Assembly: GCA_012103325.1 (NCBI GenBank)
Contig: WLWY01000001.1
Coordinates: 1 to 64,000 of the forward strand
DNA from: Alphaproteobacteria bacterium
GTDB lineage: Bacteria; Pseudomonadota; Alphaproteobacteria; UBA8366; GCA-2717185
Reading direction: 5' to 3'
DNA: 64,000 nt
Shown: piece by piece, positions 37,503 to 47,553 of the stretch
Numbering within the stretch: the first letter of the stretch is position 1
Layout of the letters: every line of letters starts with the position of its first letter
The notes under the pieces: generated by a model
Seen by the model: the letters and a program-made list of their open reading frames with translations, nothing else
Told to the model about the DNA's origin: nothing
Databases searched by the model: none
Made by a program: the position numbers and the translations under genes

Positions 37503-38507
37503 ATGTTCAGTGGCAACCAAAGACAGCTTCCGGAATGCATCGGCTTTTTGGTTATTCCGGACTTTTCGATGATCGCATTCACCGCGGCGATCGAGCCGTT
37601 GCGGTTGGCAAACCGGACGTCTGGCCGGGAGCTTTATGCGTGGCGGGTCATGTCGCACGATGGCGCACCGGTCAGCGCAAGCAATGGGGTTTCGATCAGC
37701 CCAGACTCCGCGCTGACGTCAAAAATGGATGGGGACGGGCCGTTATTCTCAGCGGTCGTCCTATGCAGCGGGGTCGGTGCGGAAACCTATCGGAACGCCG
37801 ATGTCTTTTCGTATCTGCATCGCATCGAGCGGCTCGGTGTCGATCTTGGGGCGGTATGCACAGGAACCCACGTGCTGGCGAACGCAGGACTTATCGGCGG
37901 CTATAAATGTGCGATCCATTGGGAAAACTTGCCAGCCTTTACGGAGCGTTTCCCGAATATCGATGTCGATACGCACCTTTTTGAAATCGACCGCAACCGG
38001 TTTACCTGCTCGGGCGGTACGGCGGCTCTCGACATGATGGTCCATTTGATTGCGATGGAGCATGGCGAAGAACTCGCGCTAAAGGTATCGGAGCAATGCC
38101 AGGTCGACCAAATCCGTCCTGCTGACGTTGTTCAGCGCATGGCTCTGCGAACGAGGATCGGCGGAAATCATCCCAAGCTGATCGCCGCGATCGAAAGAAT
38201 GGAAGAAAATTTGGAGGACCCGTTGTCGCCGGAAGATATTGCGGCGTTTATCGGGCTGTCCCGCCGCCAACTGGAACGCCTTTTCCGGCAACATGTCGGC
38301 CGCGCGCCGACGCAATTTTATCTCGAGCTGCGATTGCAGCGCGCGCGGATGCTGCTGATACAAACGGATATGCCGGTCGTCGATATCGCGGTGGCCTGCG
38401 GTTTCGTTTCCGCCTCGCATTTTTCGAAGAGTTACCGCCAGCAGTTCCAGCACGCGCCCCGCGACGAGCGACGCCATATCGCGGCGGCGGCGGCGCCGCT
38501 AGTGTGA
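37503..38507 (+). CDS. GlxA-family AraC-type transcriptional regulator (GbdR-like)
   Basis: About 334 residues: an N-terminal DJ-1/PfpI-like sensor domain (about 10-190, CIGFLVIPDFSM...GAVCTGTHVLANAGL) and a C-terminal AraC/XylS helix-turn-helix pair (about 225-320, LSRRQLERLFRQHVG and DIAVACGFVSASHFSKSYRQQF). GbdR, the regulator of glycine-betaine catabolism in Pseudomonas, has this architecture, which fits the neighbours. Start is uncertain (GTG 37461, ATG 37485 or ATG 37503). Its 3' end overlaps the convergent MTHFR-like gene by 9 bp. Confidence 0.88.
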   Translation: MFSGNQRQLPECIGFLVIPDFSMIAFTAAIEPLRLANRTSGRELYAWRVMSHDGAPVSASNGVSISPDSALTSKMDGDGPLFSAVVLCSGVGAETYRNADVFSYLHRIERLGVDLGAVCTGTHVLANAGLIGGYKCAIHWENLPAFTERFPNIDVDTHLFEIDRNRFTCSGGTAALDMMVHLIAMEHGEELALKVSEQCQVDQIRPADVVQRMALRTRIGGNHPKLIAAIERMEENLEDPLSPEDIAAFIGLSRRQLERLFRQHVGRAPTQFYLELRLQRARMLLIQTDMPVVDIAVACGFVSASHFSKSYRQQFQHAPRDERRHIAAAAAPLV

Positions 38508-39443
38508 TATATCGAAACCGCTCGCGTCGTCGTTTATCGAAAAATCTCCCGCCGCAACGCTATTCAGCCAGCGTGCTGTACGCTCAAGACCGCCGAAGGG
38601 AAAGAAATGCGGCCGGCGGAACCGGCAGGCGGGATCGACCAGCATTTGACGGGCAACAGCGGTTAGGATTTTGTCCGGATAAGAAATGGTGCTGAGGCGA
38701 ATAAGTTTTTTCGTGCTTCGCGCCAAAACACGCCGAGAGGCACCGACACCGCAAAGCTTCGCAAATTTTAACAGAGATTTTAACGTCGTCGCACCGGCAA
38801 GTCCGATATCGACCGGCAGGGTGTTGCCGTCGTGCCGAATTGCGCGTTCCCAGGAAATAATCGGCGCCGCATCGAGGCAGAACTGCGTGGCAAGGGACAT
38901 CTCTACGCCGTTGTGTGCGGCGAAAGCGGTCTTGGCGGCCAAGGCCTCACGCAGTGTCGAGGCGTCGATCTCGGGGCTGCCCTCAGGATGCCCGGCAATG
39001 CCGATCCGCGATATGCCATACTGCGCCAGTAAACCGCTTTCCAGCAACGCCATCGAATCGCGATAAGGGCCGAGCGGGTTCGAAAGGTCGCCCGCAATAA
39101 CCAATATATCGGTCACCGCGGCGGCCTCGCGAAGTCGATGCAAGGTCTCCCGCAATGTCGATTCCGATGCAAACGCCCGCGCCGGAAGATGCGGAACAGG
39201 GCTAAAACCTTCTTTACGCAATCGGCCGGACGTCTCGATTGTATCCCTAAAGTTCGCGCCAGGAAGGAACGCGATGTTTACGAACACTCCGGGCGGCAAA
39301 AAATCTCGGTAAGACCCTACGCTTTCGGATTCACGTGGTGTGGTTTCAATCGAATAGTCTCGAACCAATGCGATAATTTGATTTTTGAGTGTCGCGATAT
39401 CCGAGGTATCTCGGCTCACACTTTCCGCAAGCGGTAAATCCAT
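38499..39443 (-). CDS. Methylenetetrahydrofolate reductase-like protein
   Basis: 314-residue MTHFR (MetF)-family TIM barrel. Features: VFVNIAFLPGANFRDTIETSGRLRKEGFSPVPHLPAR (about 50-86) covering the family's substrate-side strand, ILVIAGDLSNPLGPYRDSMALL (flavin-side, about 112-133), and IGIAGHPEGSPE (about 147-158). In this cluster it probably processes methylene-THF formed by demethylation. ATG 39443 has GAGG 8 bases upstream; the longer open frame to 39671 is rejected. Confidence 0.85.
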   Translation of the reverse strand: MDLPLAESVSRDTSDIATLKNQIIALVRDYSIETTPRESESVGSYRDFLPPGVFVNIAFLPGANFRDTIETSGRLRKEGFSPVPHLPARAFASESTLRETLHRLREAAAVTDILVIAGDLSNPLGPYRDSMALLESGLLAQYGISRIGIAGHPEGSPEIDASTLREALAAKTAFAAHNGVEMSLATQFCLDAAPIISWERAIRHDGNTLPVDIGLAGATTLKSLLKFAKLCGVGASRRVLARSTKKLIRLSTISYPDKILTAVARQMLVDPACRFRRPHFFPFGGLERTARWLNSVAAGDFSINDDASGFDISH

Positions 39444-39688
39444 TTTCGTCGCCTCTCTGCGCGCTGAGATCCCTTTGAATGGCGGCCAGAACCGTAAAGA
39501 GGAACCCGCAATAAACTCGTTCGCACGCGACATTTCATGGTTCAATCGCGACATGTCGGAGAATTCGTCAACCGTGTCGGAACCAGAATGATCGGCGTCG
39601 CAGTCCGGCCAGCCCCTGGAAGCGACAACTCGCAAATTCTCCGATAGTTTTGCTCGGCAAACGACCAGCACAGGAAGGAACCGAAGCC

Positions 39689-42115
39689 ATGCAGTCTCAT
39701 GCCCGCGTGGTCGTCATTGGTGGCGGCGTTGTTGGTGTCAGCGTGCTTTATCACCTGACAAAGAAGGGCTGGTCCGATGTCGCGCTGCTCGAAAGAACCG
39801 AGCTGACCGCTGGATCGACATGGCATGCCGCGGGGCTATTGCCATTGTTCAATATGAGCTACGCGGTCGGCCAGATACATAAATACAGCGTCGATCTCTA
39901 CAAATCTCTGGAGGAAGAGACCGGGCAGAATGTCAGCTTTCATGTCACCGGTAATCTGCGGCTGGCGACCAACCGCGAGCGAATGGACGAGTATCATAAG
40001 TATTGCGGGACGGCGAACACCATCGGGGTGCCGTTCGAGATCATTACGCCCGCGGAAGTGAAAGAGCTTTGGCCGCTTTGCGACGTGGAAGGACTGGTCG
40101 GTGCCCTTTACCACCCGGACGACGGACACATTGCGCCTGCCGACGTGACGCAGGCGATGGCCATCGGCGCCCGTAACGGCGGCGCGACCATCCACCGCAA
40201 CACCGAAGTCACCGCGATCGAGCGGACGCCGGGCGGCGAGTGGCGCGTCCAGACGAACAAAGGAGACATCGTTTGCGAACATGTCGTGAGCTGCACGGGG
40301 AACTATGCACGCCAGACGCTGGCGATGGTCGGGCTTGATATCCCGGTCATCCCCGTCCAGCACCAATACATCGTCACCAACGAAGTTCCGGAGCTGGTCG
40401 AACGCCGGAAGGCCGGGTTGCCGGAAATGGCGGTCCTTCGTGAGTCCGACGCGTCTTACTATCTGCGCGAGGAGCGGCAAGGTTACATTTTGGGGCCATA
40501 CGAAAAGGGTGCACCGGCGGTGTTCCTCGATGGCGTGCCGGACACGTTTGGCCGCGATCTCTTTCCGGGCGACCTCGACCGGTTACTGCCCCATGTCGAG
40601 GCGGCGATCAGCCGCGTACCGAGCTTCGAACATGCCGGCATCAAGGACATCATCAATGGGCCCATTGCCTACACACCCGATGGGAGCCCGCTGGTAGGCC
40701 CCGCATGGGGGTTGAAGAATTTCTGGCTTTCGGAAGGGCATAGCTTCGGCATAACGGCAGCCGGGGGATCGGGTTGGCAACTGGCCGAATGGATCGTCGA
40801 GGGAGAGCCCGGCATCGATTTGCTGGATGTCGATCCGCGCCGCTTCGGTCCCTACGCGAACAAGGCCTACACCAAAGCGAAGAATGAAGAAGCCTATGAA
40901 CATGTCTTCGTCATTCACTACCCGGACGAAGAGCGTCCCGCCGCGAGGCCAGCGAAAACCAGCCCCTGTCATGACCGCCTCGCGGCGCGCGGTGCGGTGT
41001 GGGGCCAGCGCTACGGATGGGAGCGGCCGAACTGGTTCGCACCGGAAGGTGTTGCGCGCGAGGACGTCTGGAGTTTCCGCAGATCGAACTATTTCGAACA
41101 TGTCGGTAACGAGTGCCGTGCGGTGCGCGAGCGTGCCGGCTTGATCGACATCACGAGCTTCTCGAAGTTCGCCGTCTCCGGCCCCGATGCCGAAGCCGCG
41201 CTCGACCGGCTCGTCGCCAACAGTCTGCCGAAAAAGATTGGCGGTATCGGCCTTTGCCATGCCCTGACGCCTTCGGGCGGCGTGCGGTCCGAGTTCACGA
41301 TTACGCGCGATGCGCCGGACCGCTTTTATCTCGTCAGCTCCGGCGCGGCGGAGCGCTACGATTATGATTTCCTGCTCAAGAACCTTTCCGGCGCAGACGT
41401 TCAGCTCGAAAATCAAACGTTGGCGCATGGCGTGCTCGTGCTGGCTGGGCCGCGCGCCCGGGATATTCTTGCCGCCGTCACGGATGCCGACCTTTCCAAC
41501 GAGGCGTTTCCCTGGTTGAGCACCCGCAATATCACCATCGGCATGGCACCCGTCCGCGCGATGCGGGTCAATTTTGTTGGCGATCTGGGGTGGGAGCTGC
41601 ACCATCCCATTGCGTATCAGAACCACATCTTCGACGCGCTCGTCGCCGCGGGCGAAGCCTATGGCTTGGGGATGTGCGGTATGCGGGCAATGGATTCGCT
41701 GCGCATGGAAAAATCCTACCGCATGTGGGGTCAGGACCTGACCCGCGAATACACACCGTTCGAAGCCGGCCTCGGCCGCTTCGTCAAACTCGACAAGGGT
41801 GATTTCGTTGGCCGCGATGCGCTGATACGACAGAAGGAGACCGGTGTCCCGCAGGAATTCGTGACGCTCGAGGTGCATGGGGCGAACGACGCGGATCCTC
41901 TTGGCAACGAGCCGCTCTATCGAGAGGGCAAAATGATCGGCCGCGCGACGGCCGGTGCCTATGGGCACCATGTCGGCAAAAGCCTCGCCATCGGTTATGT
42001 CGAGACAGGATCAGCGGACAGCAGCCTGGAAATCGAAATCCTCGGCGCCCGCTATGCGGCGTCCGTTATCGGCGAGTCGCCTTACGACCCGGAGAACAAA
42101 AGCCTGCGCGGTTAG
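39689..42115 (+). CDS. Dimethylglycine dehydrogenase-like FAD/GcvT protein
   Basis: 808-residue two-domain enzyme: an N-terminal FAD amine-dehydrogenase domain (about 5-400, VVVIGGGVVGVSVLYHL then TAGSTWHAAGLLPL where the His is the usual flavin-attachment position) and a C-terminal GcvT-type folate-binding domain (about 430-800, with GDLGWELHHP and GMRAMDSLRMEKSYRMWGQDL). This is the layout of dimethylglycine and sarcosine dehydrogenases, which oxidise N-methyl groups and trap formaldehyde as 5,10-methylene-THF. Start ATG 39689 follows AGGAAGGA. Convergent with the next FAD gene 5 bp away. Confidence 0.9.
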   Translation: MQSHARVVVIGGGVVGVSVLYHLTKKGWSDVALLERTELTAGSTWHAAGLLPLFNMSYAVGQIHKYSVDLYKSLEEETGQNVSFHVTGNLRLATNRERMDEYHKYCGTANTIGVPFEIITPAEVKELWPLCDVEGLVGALYHPDDGHIAPADVTQAMAIGARNGGATIHRNTEVTAIERTPGGEWRVQTNKGDIVCEHVVSCTGNYARQTLAMVGLDIPVIPVQHQYIVTNEVPELVERRKAGLPEMAVLRESDASYYLREERQGYILGPYEKGAPAVFLDGVPDTFGRDLFPGDLDRLLPHVEAAISRVPSFEHAGIKDIINGPIAYTPDGSPLVGPAWGLKNFWLSEGHSFGITAAGGSGWQLAEWIVEGEPGIDLLDVDPRRFGPYANKAYTKAKNEEAYEHVFVIHYPDEERPAARPAKTSPCHDRLAARGAVWGQRYGWERPNWFAPEGVAREDVWSFRRSNYFEHVGNECRAVRERAGLIDITSFSKFAVSGPDAEAALDRLVANSLPKKIGGIGLCHALTPSGGVRSEFTITRDAPDRFYLVSSGAAERYDYDFLLKNLSGADVQLENQTLAHGVLVLAGPRARDILAAVTDADLSNEAFPWLSTRNITIGMAPVRAMRVNFVGDLGWELHHPIAYQNHIFDALVAAGEAYGLGMCGMRAMDSLRMEKSYRMWGQDLTREYTPFEAGLGRFVKLDKGDFVGRDALIRQKETGVPQEFVTLEVHGANDADPLGNEPLYREGKMIGRATAGAYGHHVGKSLAIGYVETGSADSSLEIEILGARYAASVIGESPYDPENKSLRG

Positions 42116-42120
42116 CCCGG

Positions 42121-43458
42121 CTAGCTCCACGGGAACGGGCTGTTCGAAACCGGATGCTGCTTGCCTTCAGCGTAGCGCGAGAAGCGGAACGGTTCCATCA
42201 AGGCTGATGGACCGTTGACGATCTCCTCGGCGGCCAGCTTACCGACGCCCAGCATCTTAAAGCCGTGGTTCGAGTCCGCGATGATGTAGCAGTTCTCGCA
42301 GAACACATCGAAGACCGGAAAGCTGTCCGGCGTAAAGCAACCAATCCCGCCTGACGGTTCCTTTTTATATTTGACGATTTGCCCTTCGAACCGCTTCTGG
42401 CAATGCGCCAGAGCCGAGCACCACATAAGGGCGAAATCATCGCCGACGACAAAATCGGGCGAGTCCACGCCATACGGATCGACGGCGACGGCATCGGGGG
42501 CCGTCTCGACCACATAGGGCATGGCTCCGCCCTGAACGCCGCCGAAATGGAAGTCGGGCTTGTAGTAAATTCCCCATGGCTCTTCCGAAATGACCGCGCC
42601 ATCGACATCCGACAAGAGCGCAGCGTCGGTATCGACATGGATCACGGGTGGCATTTTACCGTCCGCGGTCTTCTGAAAATCGGGATCGACGCCGAGCGTG
42701 CCTTCCTGCAAAGACCAATAGGTCCACATCGGAATATCGTTGTGCATCTGACCATCGCCGCCTTTGATGGCAATCGTTCCCGGAAGATCCAGCATTTCCC
42801 ATATCGACCGCACCCAGGGACCGACACCGGCCACAACGTAATCGGTTTTTATGTCGCCACGATCGGTTTCGACCGCGGTGACCGAGCCACCTTCGATCCG
42901 TAACCCTCTAACGGCAACGCCCGTCAGGATACGGACACCTTCGGCTTCGGCCTTGCCAGCGAGGCCGTACATGGCCTTCGTATTGTTGGCGTAGCCGCCC
43001 TTTTTCTCGTGCAGCACCGACGTGATGCCTTGCGCCTGCCAATCCGGGAAGAGGGTCTTCATATAGGTGGTGCTCTCATCGCCGCCTTCGAAGAATGTGG
43101 ACGGATAACCGATGGCGTTTTGCTGTTCGTGGATCGTGGCGATGTCCGCACGCATGCCTTCGTGGCTGATCTGCATATAGCCGACGGGATGATAGCTGTA
43201 GGCTTCCGGATCGCTCTCCCAGACCGCAACCGAATGCGCCATAAGCTCGCGCATGGCGGGCTGGAAATAGTTATTGCGCACGACCCCGCAGGCGATGCCG
43301 GACGCGCCCGCGGCGATCGACGTTTTGTCGATAACAAGAATGTCGTCCCCTGAGCCCTTGCCTTTCGCCTTCAGTTCAAGGGCCAGATGATAGGCTGTGC
43401 TCAGGCCATGAATACCGGCGCCAATGACGATGAATTTGCTGTGCGACGGAAATGCCAT
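42121..43458 (-). CDS. FAD-dependent oxidoreductase, sarcosine oxidase/DadA-like
   Basis: About 445 residues with the N-terminal motif FIVIGAGIHGLSTAYHL and DKTSIAAGASGIACGVVRN (glycine/amine-oxidase family), and the FAD C-terminal contact YIIADSNHGFKMLGVGKLAAEEI. It should oxidise a secondary or tertiary amine; in context the last N-demethylation (e.g. sarcosine to glycine) is likely. No GcvT domain is attached. The start is ATG 43458; a TTG four codons earlier is also open. 36 bp downstream of the Rieske oxygenase, same strand. Confidence 0.87.
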   Translation of the reverse strand: MAFPSHSKFIVIGAGIHGLSTAYHLALELKAKGKGSGDDILVIDKTSIAAGASGIACGVVRNNYFQPAMRELMAHSVAVWESDPEAYSYHPVGYMQISHEGMRADIATIHEQQNAIGYPSTFFEGGDESTTYMKTLFPDWQAQGITSVLHEKKGGYANNTKAMYGLAGKAEAEGVRILTGVAVRGLRIEGGSVTAVETDRGDIKTDYVVAGVGPWVRSIWEMLDLPGTIAIKGGDGQMHNDIPMWTYWSLQEGTLGVDPDFQKTADGKMPPVIHVDTDAALLSDVDGAVISEEPWGIYYKPDFHFGGVQGGAMPYVVETAPDAVAVDPYGVDSPDFVVGDDFALMWCSALAHCQKRFEGQIVKYKKEPSGGIGCFTPDSFPVFDVFCENCYIIADSNHGFKMLGVGKLAAEEIVNGPSALMEPFRFSRYAEGKQHPVSNSPFPWS

Positions 43459-43494
43459 CGGTCGATCCAATCCTGGTTTCGTATTCTCGCGCGG

Positions 43495-44700
43495 CTATTC
43501 CGCCGCCGCGCGGTTCTCATTACGTCCGCCCAGCATTGCGTTCGCGACCCAGACGTGAAACGCATGCGTCGGCGGGTCCATGGCAGGCGAGAATACACCG
43601 CCATCGAACCCAGGCGAATGGCGGCCGCGCTGCATACCTTCCACGGCATCCCGATCCTCCGCAAAGACGGATTTCCATAACGCGCGGTTGTCTGCTCTGG
43701 CGGCGGCGAATTGCTCTGTTCGGACGGCTTCATCGAAATAGAAAATCTCGAATCGCTCGACGGTTCGGCTTGGCCCATCCGGCTGGATCAGCGCCGCATA
43801 AAAATGATCGCGGTGAAGCCCCAGCAATACGTTTGGAAAGAGCGAGATATACTCCGCACCTGTCTCCCAAAAGGATGGCAGGTCTGGTGCGTTTGGAAAA
43901 CCCGGAGAGGTTTCTGAAAGATTCGGCGCATAGCAGGTGCTTTGCTGCCCGGAATAGCGCGCTGACACGATATTGCGATGCTGCTCCAGCGGCGAATAGC
44001 GGTTCAAGCCAGGATGAACCCAAGGGAGATGGTAGGCCTCGCAATAGTTCTCGACGGCGAGTTTCCAATTGCAGTCCAGTGCAAATTCGATCGTACAGTC
44101 CGCGCCGGTATGGACAAGCGGTACGTCATTGAAGGGTCGCCAGCGATCTGCAATGGGCGAAATATAGGCCTCAAAATCCTCCGCTGCCTCTGAAAGATCA
44201 ACGAAGACCAACCCAAACCATTCGGCGCTTCGCACCTCGCGAAGCCGCACATTTTCTTTGTCGAAACCGGGGCAGCTATGCGCACCCGGTCCGCCAATAT
44301 GGGGCGTCCCCGTCAAATCCCCGTCAAGGCTGTAAGTCCAGCGGTGATAGGGACAGGCGATCGCTTTTTTTACCGTGCCGGGCGCGTCTACAAGGATGCG
44401 GCCACGATGCCGGCACACATTATGAAAGACCCGAACGATGCTGTCACCGCCGCGGACCATGAGCAGAGGCATGCCTGCGAATTCAAAGGGAAAGAGGCCG
44501 CCCGGTTCTGGAACATCTTTGGCGAATCCGGCACAGACCCAGCCTTGGGTAAAAATGCGCTCGCGCTCATGGGCGAATGCGCTCTGGCCGACGTAACATT
44601 CATTGGGAAGGCCATGCGCATGTTCGATCGCCGCCGCAACATTGGTCAGCGCGGCTTTATTAAATTCAAGTTCATCCTTGAGGTTTGAAACTCGTTGCAT
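43495..44700 (-). CDS. Rieske 2Fe-2S aromatic-ring-hydroxylating-type oxygenase alpha subunit (glycine betaine demethylase-like)
   Basis: 401 residues. Rieske cluster ligands C96, H98, C116 and H119 (CRHRG...CPYH); mononuclear iron site in NYCEAYHLPWVHPGL (about 217-231) with both histidines. This is the GbcA/stachydrine-demethylase branch type by context: it sits with a BCCT carrier and amine dehydrogenases. Such oxygenases remove one N-methyl group as formaldehyde and need a separate ferredoxin reductase (GbcB type), which is not found in this window. Confidence 0.88.
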   Translation of the reverse strand: MQRVSNLKDELEFNKAALTNVAAAIEHAHGLPNECYVGQSAFAHERERIFTQGWVCAGFAKDVPEPGGLFPFEFAGMPLLMVRGGDSIVRVFHNVCRHRGRILVDAPGTVKKAIACPYHRWTYSLDGDLTGTPHIGGPGAHSCPGFDKENVRLREVRSAEWFGLVFVDLSEAAEDFEAYISPIADRWRPFNDVPLVHTGADCTIEFALDCNWKLAVENYCEAYHLPWVHPGLNRYSPLEQHRNIVSARYSGQQSTCYAPNLSETSPGFPNAPDLPSFWETGAEYISLFPNVLLGLHRDHFYAALIQPDGPSRTVERFEIFYFDEAVRTEQFAAARADNRALWKSVFAEDRDAVEGMQRGRHSPGFDGGVFSPAMDPPTHAFHVWVANAMLGGRNENRAAAE

Positions 44701-44835
44701 AATCAGCGCTCTCAGATTTCAAGAATCACAGAAAATGACAAAATTTAGTCACTTCAGCTTGTCCTAGAGATAAAACCGATGTCCTTCAAGCCGACAAAAA
44801 TTCACCAGTCACATAATTTAATGTAAACTGTATTC

Positions 44836-45729
44836 ATGCGACGAGACCTTCCTTCCCCGACAGCCTTGCTCGCCTTCGAAGCTTGTGCGCGGCTGCTAAG
44901 CTTTAAAAGTGCATCCGAGGAATTGAACGTCTCGCCCGCTGCCGTAAGCCGGCAAATCCGCAACCTAGAAACCTACATAGGGCAACCGCTTTTCAACCGC
45001 CTGCATCGCGGCGTTGAATTGTCCGTCGCCGGGGCGCGGCTATTCGACCCCGTCAATCAGGGTTTCGCCGGCATGGCCACGGCCATCGCTTCTCTAAAAA
45101 CCGTAGAGGGCGATCACCAGGTGACGATCGGCACGACAATGGGTTTCGCCTTCTACTGGTTGATGCCGCGATTGGCGCGGTTCTCCGAGGCGTGGCCGGA
45201 GGTCACGCTCAATCAGGTGGTCACCGATGAGCCCGTCGATTTTTCGGACGGTCACGTTCATCTCGCCGTGCGTTACGGCGCCGGGCAATGGACCGGTCAG
45301 GAGTGCCGCTATCTGTTCGGTGATCGCATTTACCCCGTATGCAGCCCGTCTTTTCTAAAAGCGTCAGGTACGCCGTCGACAGTTGCCGACCTTGCAGACA
45401 AGCCGTTGATCGAGTCCCATGGCATTCCAGGCGATCATTGGCTCGATTGGACAACCTGGTTCCATTATGTCGGTCATCGCGCTGCAGGAATTCGTACGCG
45501 TTACTTGAACTATTTGATCGGCGTTCAAATGGCCTTGAATGGGCAAGGCTATGCGCTTGGTTGGCATAGCTTCGTCGCTGATCTGGTAGCGAGTGGACAG
45601 TTGGTCAAACCGCTCGATGTCGAGATTCGCTCACCGGGCGCTTTTTTTATGACGTCTCCCGTCGGTCGCCCGCTTGGGTCTCACGCCGACAAATTTGCCG
45701 ACTGGTTGCTCGGGGAAGCCTCTGGTTGA
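44836..45729 (+). CDS. LysR family transcriptional regulator (GcvA-like)
   Basis: 297 residues: winged helix-turn-helix near 5-65 (PSPTALLAFEACARLLSFK, SAASRQI-like SPAAVSRQIRNLE) and a periplasmic-binding-like effector domain (about 90-290). The N-terminal wording is that of the GcvA subgroup. Divergent from the Rieske oxygenase gene across a 135-bp AT-rich gap, so it probably controls that oxygenase and/or the BCCT carrier downstream. Confidence 0.9.
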   Translation: MRRDLPSPTALLAFEACARLLSFKSASEELNVSPAAVSRQIRNLETYIGQPLFNRLHRGVELSVAGARLFDPVNQGFAGMATAIASLKTVEGDHQVTIGTTMGFAFYWLMPRLARFSEAWPEVTLNQVVTDEPVDFSDGHVHLAVRYGAGQWTGQECRYLFGDRIYPVCSPSFLKASGTPSTVADLADKPLIESHGIPGDHWLDWTTWFHYVGHRAAGIRTRYLNYLIGVQMALNGQGYALGWHSFVADLVASGQLVKPLDVEIRSPGAFFMTSPVGRPLGSHADKFADWLLGEASG

Positions 45730-45936
45730 CCCTTGTACCGTTAGTCAAAATTTACAGTCATGCGTCGCAATCAGGATAGCAAATGGCGTAGATCAGCCAT
45801 TGAGTATTCCATGACAAGGTCTACAGTGGCGCTGTGAGGCGAATCGCAAGTTCGCTCTGACCACGCAATTCGCTCGCAAACAAGCGATGCCAAACCAATT
45901 GGCGCGGTAACTGCTGCAAGCGGGAGGGAATGGGCG

Positions 45937-47553
45937 ATGGCAGACGGAACGCATGAGGATGTGCCGCATCCGATCGACACAGACTACAACACTGGACGAG
46001 ACAATATTACGCCGTTCGGGCTCGATATCCACAATCCAGTATTTTTGATTTCAGGCCTTTCGATCATCGCGTTCGTTCTTGTGACGTTGATGTTTCAGGA
46101 AGACGCGACAAAGTTCTTTGGCTGGTTGCGGCCATTCCTAACGTCGACATTCGATTGGTTCTTCCTGAGCGCTGCAAACATCTTTGTATTATTTTGCGTT
46201 TTTCTAATGGTCACGCCGATGGGCAAGGTCAGGCTCGGCGGTCCGGACGCAAAACCGGACTACAGCTATATGGGCTGGTTCGCGATGTTGTTCGCAGCCG
46301 GCATGGGCATCGGCCTGATGTTCTTCGGTGTCGCGGAACCGATGTCGCACTTCGGCTCGTCGATGGGCGGAACGGCGATGGAAAACGGTGCGCGGACCGA
46401 TTGGGCGCCACTCGGGGCCGCTAAGGGAAGTGTTGAGGCTGCACGCGATCTCGCGATGGCCGCGACGATCTTTCACTGGGCGCTGCATCCCTGGGCAATT
46501 TATGCGGTGCTCGCGCTAGCGCTGGCGTTCTTCACCTACAATCGGGGCCTGCCGCTGACATTGCGCTCCGCTTTCTACCCAATTTTGGGCGAAAGGGTTT
46601 GGGGCTGGTGGGGCCACATCATCGATACGCTTGCGGTTTTCGCCACCTTGTTTGGCCTCGCCACGTCGCTGGGCTTCGGCACCGAACAGGCGCTCGCCGG
46701 TTTGAATTACCTGTTTGGCTGGGGTACCGGCAACGGCGCCAAAGTGTTGCTGATCGCCGTTATCACTGCGCTCGCTTTGATTTCGGTCGTTCGCGGCCTC
46801 GACGGCGGCGTAAAGGTCCTGTCGGAAGTCAATATTGTCTTGGCCGCCCTGCTGCTGCTGTTCGTGATTTTCGTCGGTCCAACGGCCGAGATTTTCACCG
46901 CGATATTCTCTGGCGGTCTCGCCTATGTAAAAGAAATCGTGCCGTTGTCGATGCCCGTGGGCCGCGAGGACGCAAACTTCTCGCAAGGCTGGACGTCGTT
47001 CTATTGGGCCTGGTGGATTTCCTGGTCGCCCTTCGTGGGCATGTTCATCGCGCGCGTCTCAAGGGGCCGCTCTGTCCGTGAGTTCGTGTTCTGCGTGATG
47101 ATCATCCCGACATTGGTCTCCATCTTATGGATGGGTGCGTTCGGCGGCACCGCAATCGCGCAGGTCGTCGCGGACGCTGCCGCGCCGGTGAAGGGTGCAG
47201 CCCTCGAACTGAAGCTGTTCGAAATGTTGAAACCGCTTCCGATGGCGACCATAACGTCGATCCTCGGCATCATTCTGGTGCTGGTATTTTTCGTCACCTC
47301 GTCGGACTCCGGTTCACTGGTGATCGATACGATCACCGCCGGCGGCAAGACCGACGCTCCGGTGTCTCAGCGCATATTCTGGTGTACCTTCGAAGGCATC
47401 GTTGCCGCGACATTGCTGCTGGTTGGCGGCGCAGGTGCACTCACCGCCCTGCAGGCAATGGCGGTATCAACGGGCTTCCCGTTCACCATTGTGTTGCTGG
47501 CCATGTGCGTGAGCCTCTATATGGGGCTGCGGCAAGCCATGAAGGAGGGCTGA
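45937..47553 (+). CDS. BCCT family betaine/choline/carnitine transporter
   Basis: 538 residues with 12 predicted membrane segments. Signature glycine stretch GWFAMLFAAGMGIGLMFFGVAEPMSHF (about 110-136) and the tryptophan-rich substrate segment TSFYWAWWISWSPFVGMFIARVSRGRSVREF (about 352-382). Takes up quaternary amines with Na+ or H+. There is no long C-terminal osmosensing tail, so it is more likely catabolic uptake than osmotic stress. GGGAGGG ribosome site before ATG. Supplies the substrate for the demethylation genes. Confidence 0.93.
   Translation: MADGTHEDVPHPIDTDYNTGRDNITPFGLDIHNPVFLISGLSIIAFVLVTLMFQEDATKFFGWLRPFLTSTFDWFFLSAANIFVLFCVFLMVTPMGKVRLGGPDAKPDYSYMGWFAMLFAAGMGIGLMFFGVAEPMSHFGSSMGGTAMENGARTDWAPLGAAKGSVEAARDLAMAATIFHWALHPWAIYAVLALALAFFTYNRGLPLTLRSAFYPILGERVWGWWGHIIDTLAVFATLFGLATSLGFGTEQALAGLNYLFGWGTGNGAKVLLIAVITALALISVVRGLDGGVKVLSEVNIVLAALLLLFVIFVGPTAEIFTAIFSGGLAYVKEIVPLSMPVGREDANFSQGWTSFYWAWWISWSPFVGMFIARVSRGRSVREFVFCVMIIPTLVSILWMGAFGGTAIAQVVADAAAPVKGAALELKLFEMLKPLPMATITSILGIILVLVFFVTSSDSGSLVIDTITAGGKTDAPVSQRIFWCTFEGIVAATLLLVGGAGALTALQAMAVSTGFPFTIVLLAMCVSLYMGLRQAMKEG

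Noticed and set aside
38499..38520. CTAGTGTGAT at the shared end of the GlxA-type and MTHFR-like genes, resembling the palindrome ends at 21.4 and 61.7 kb
   Set aside because: Only about 10 bases match and no inner hairpin or second end follows, so chance is likely.
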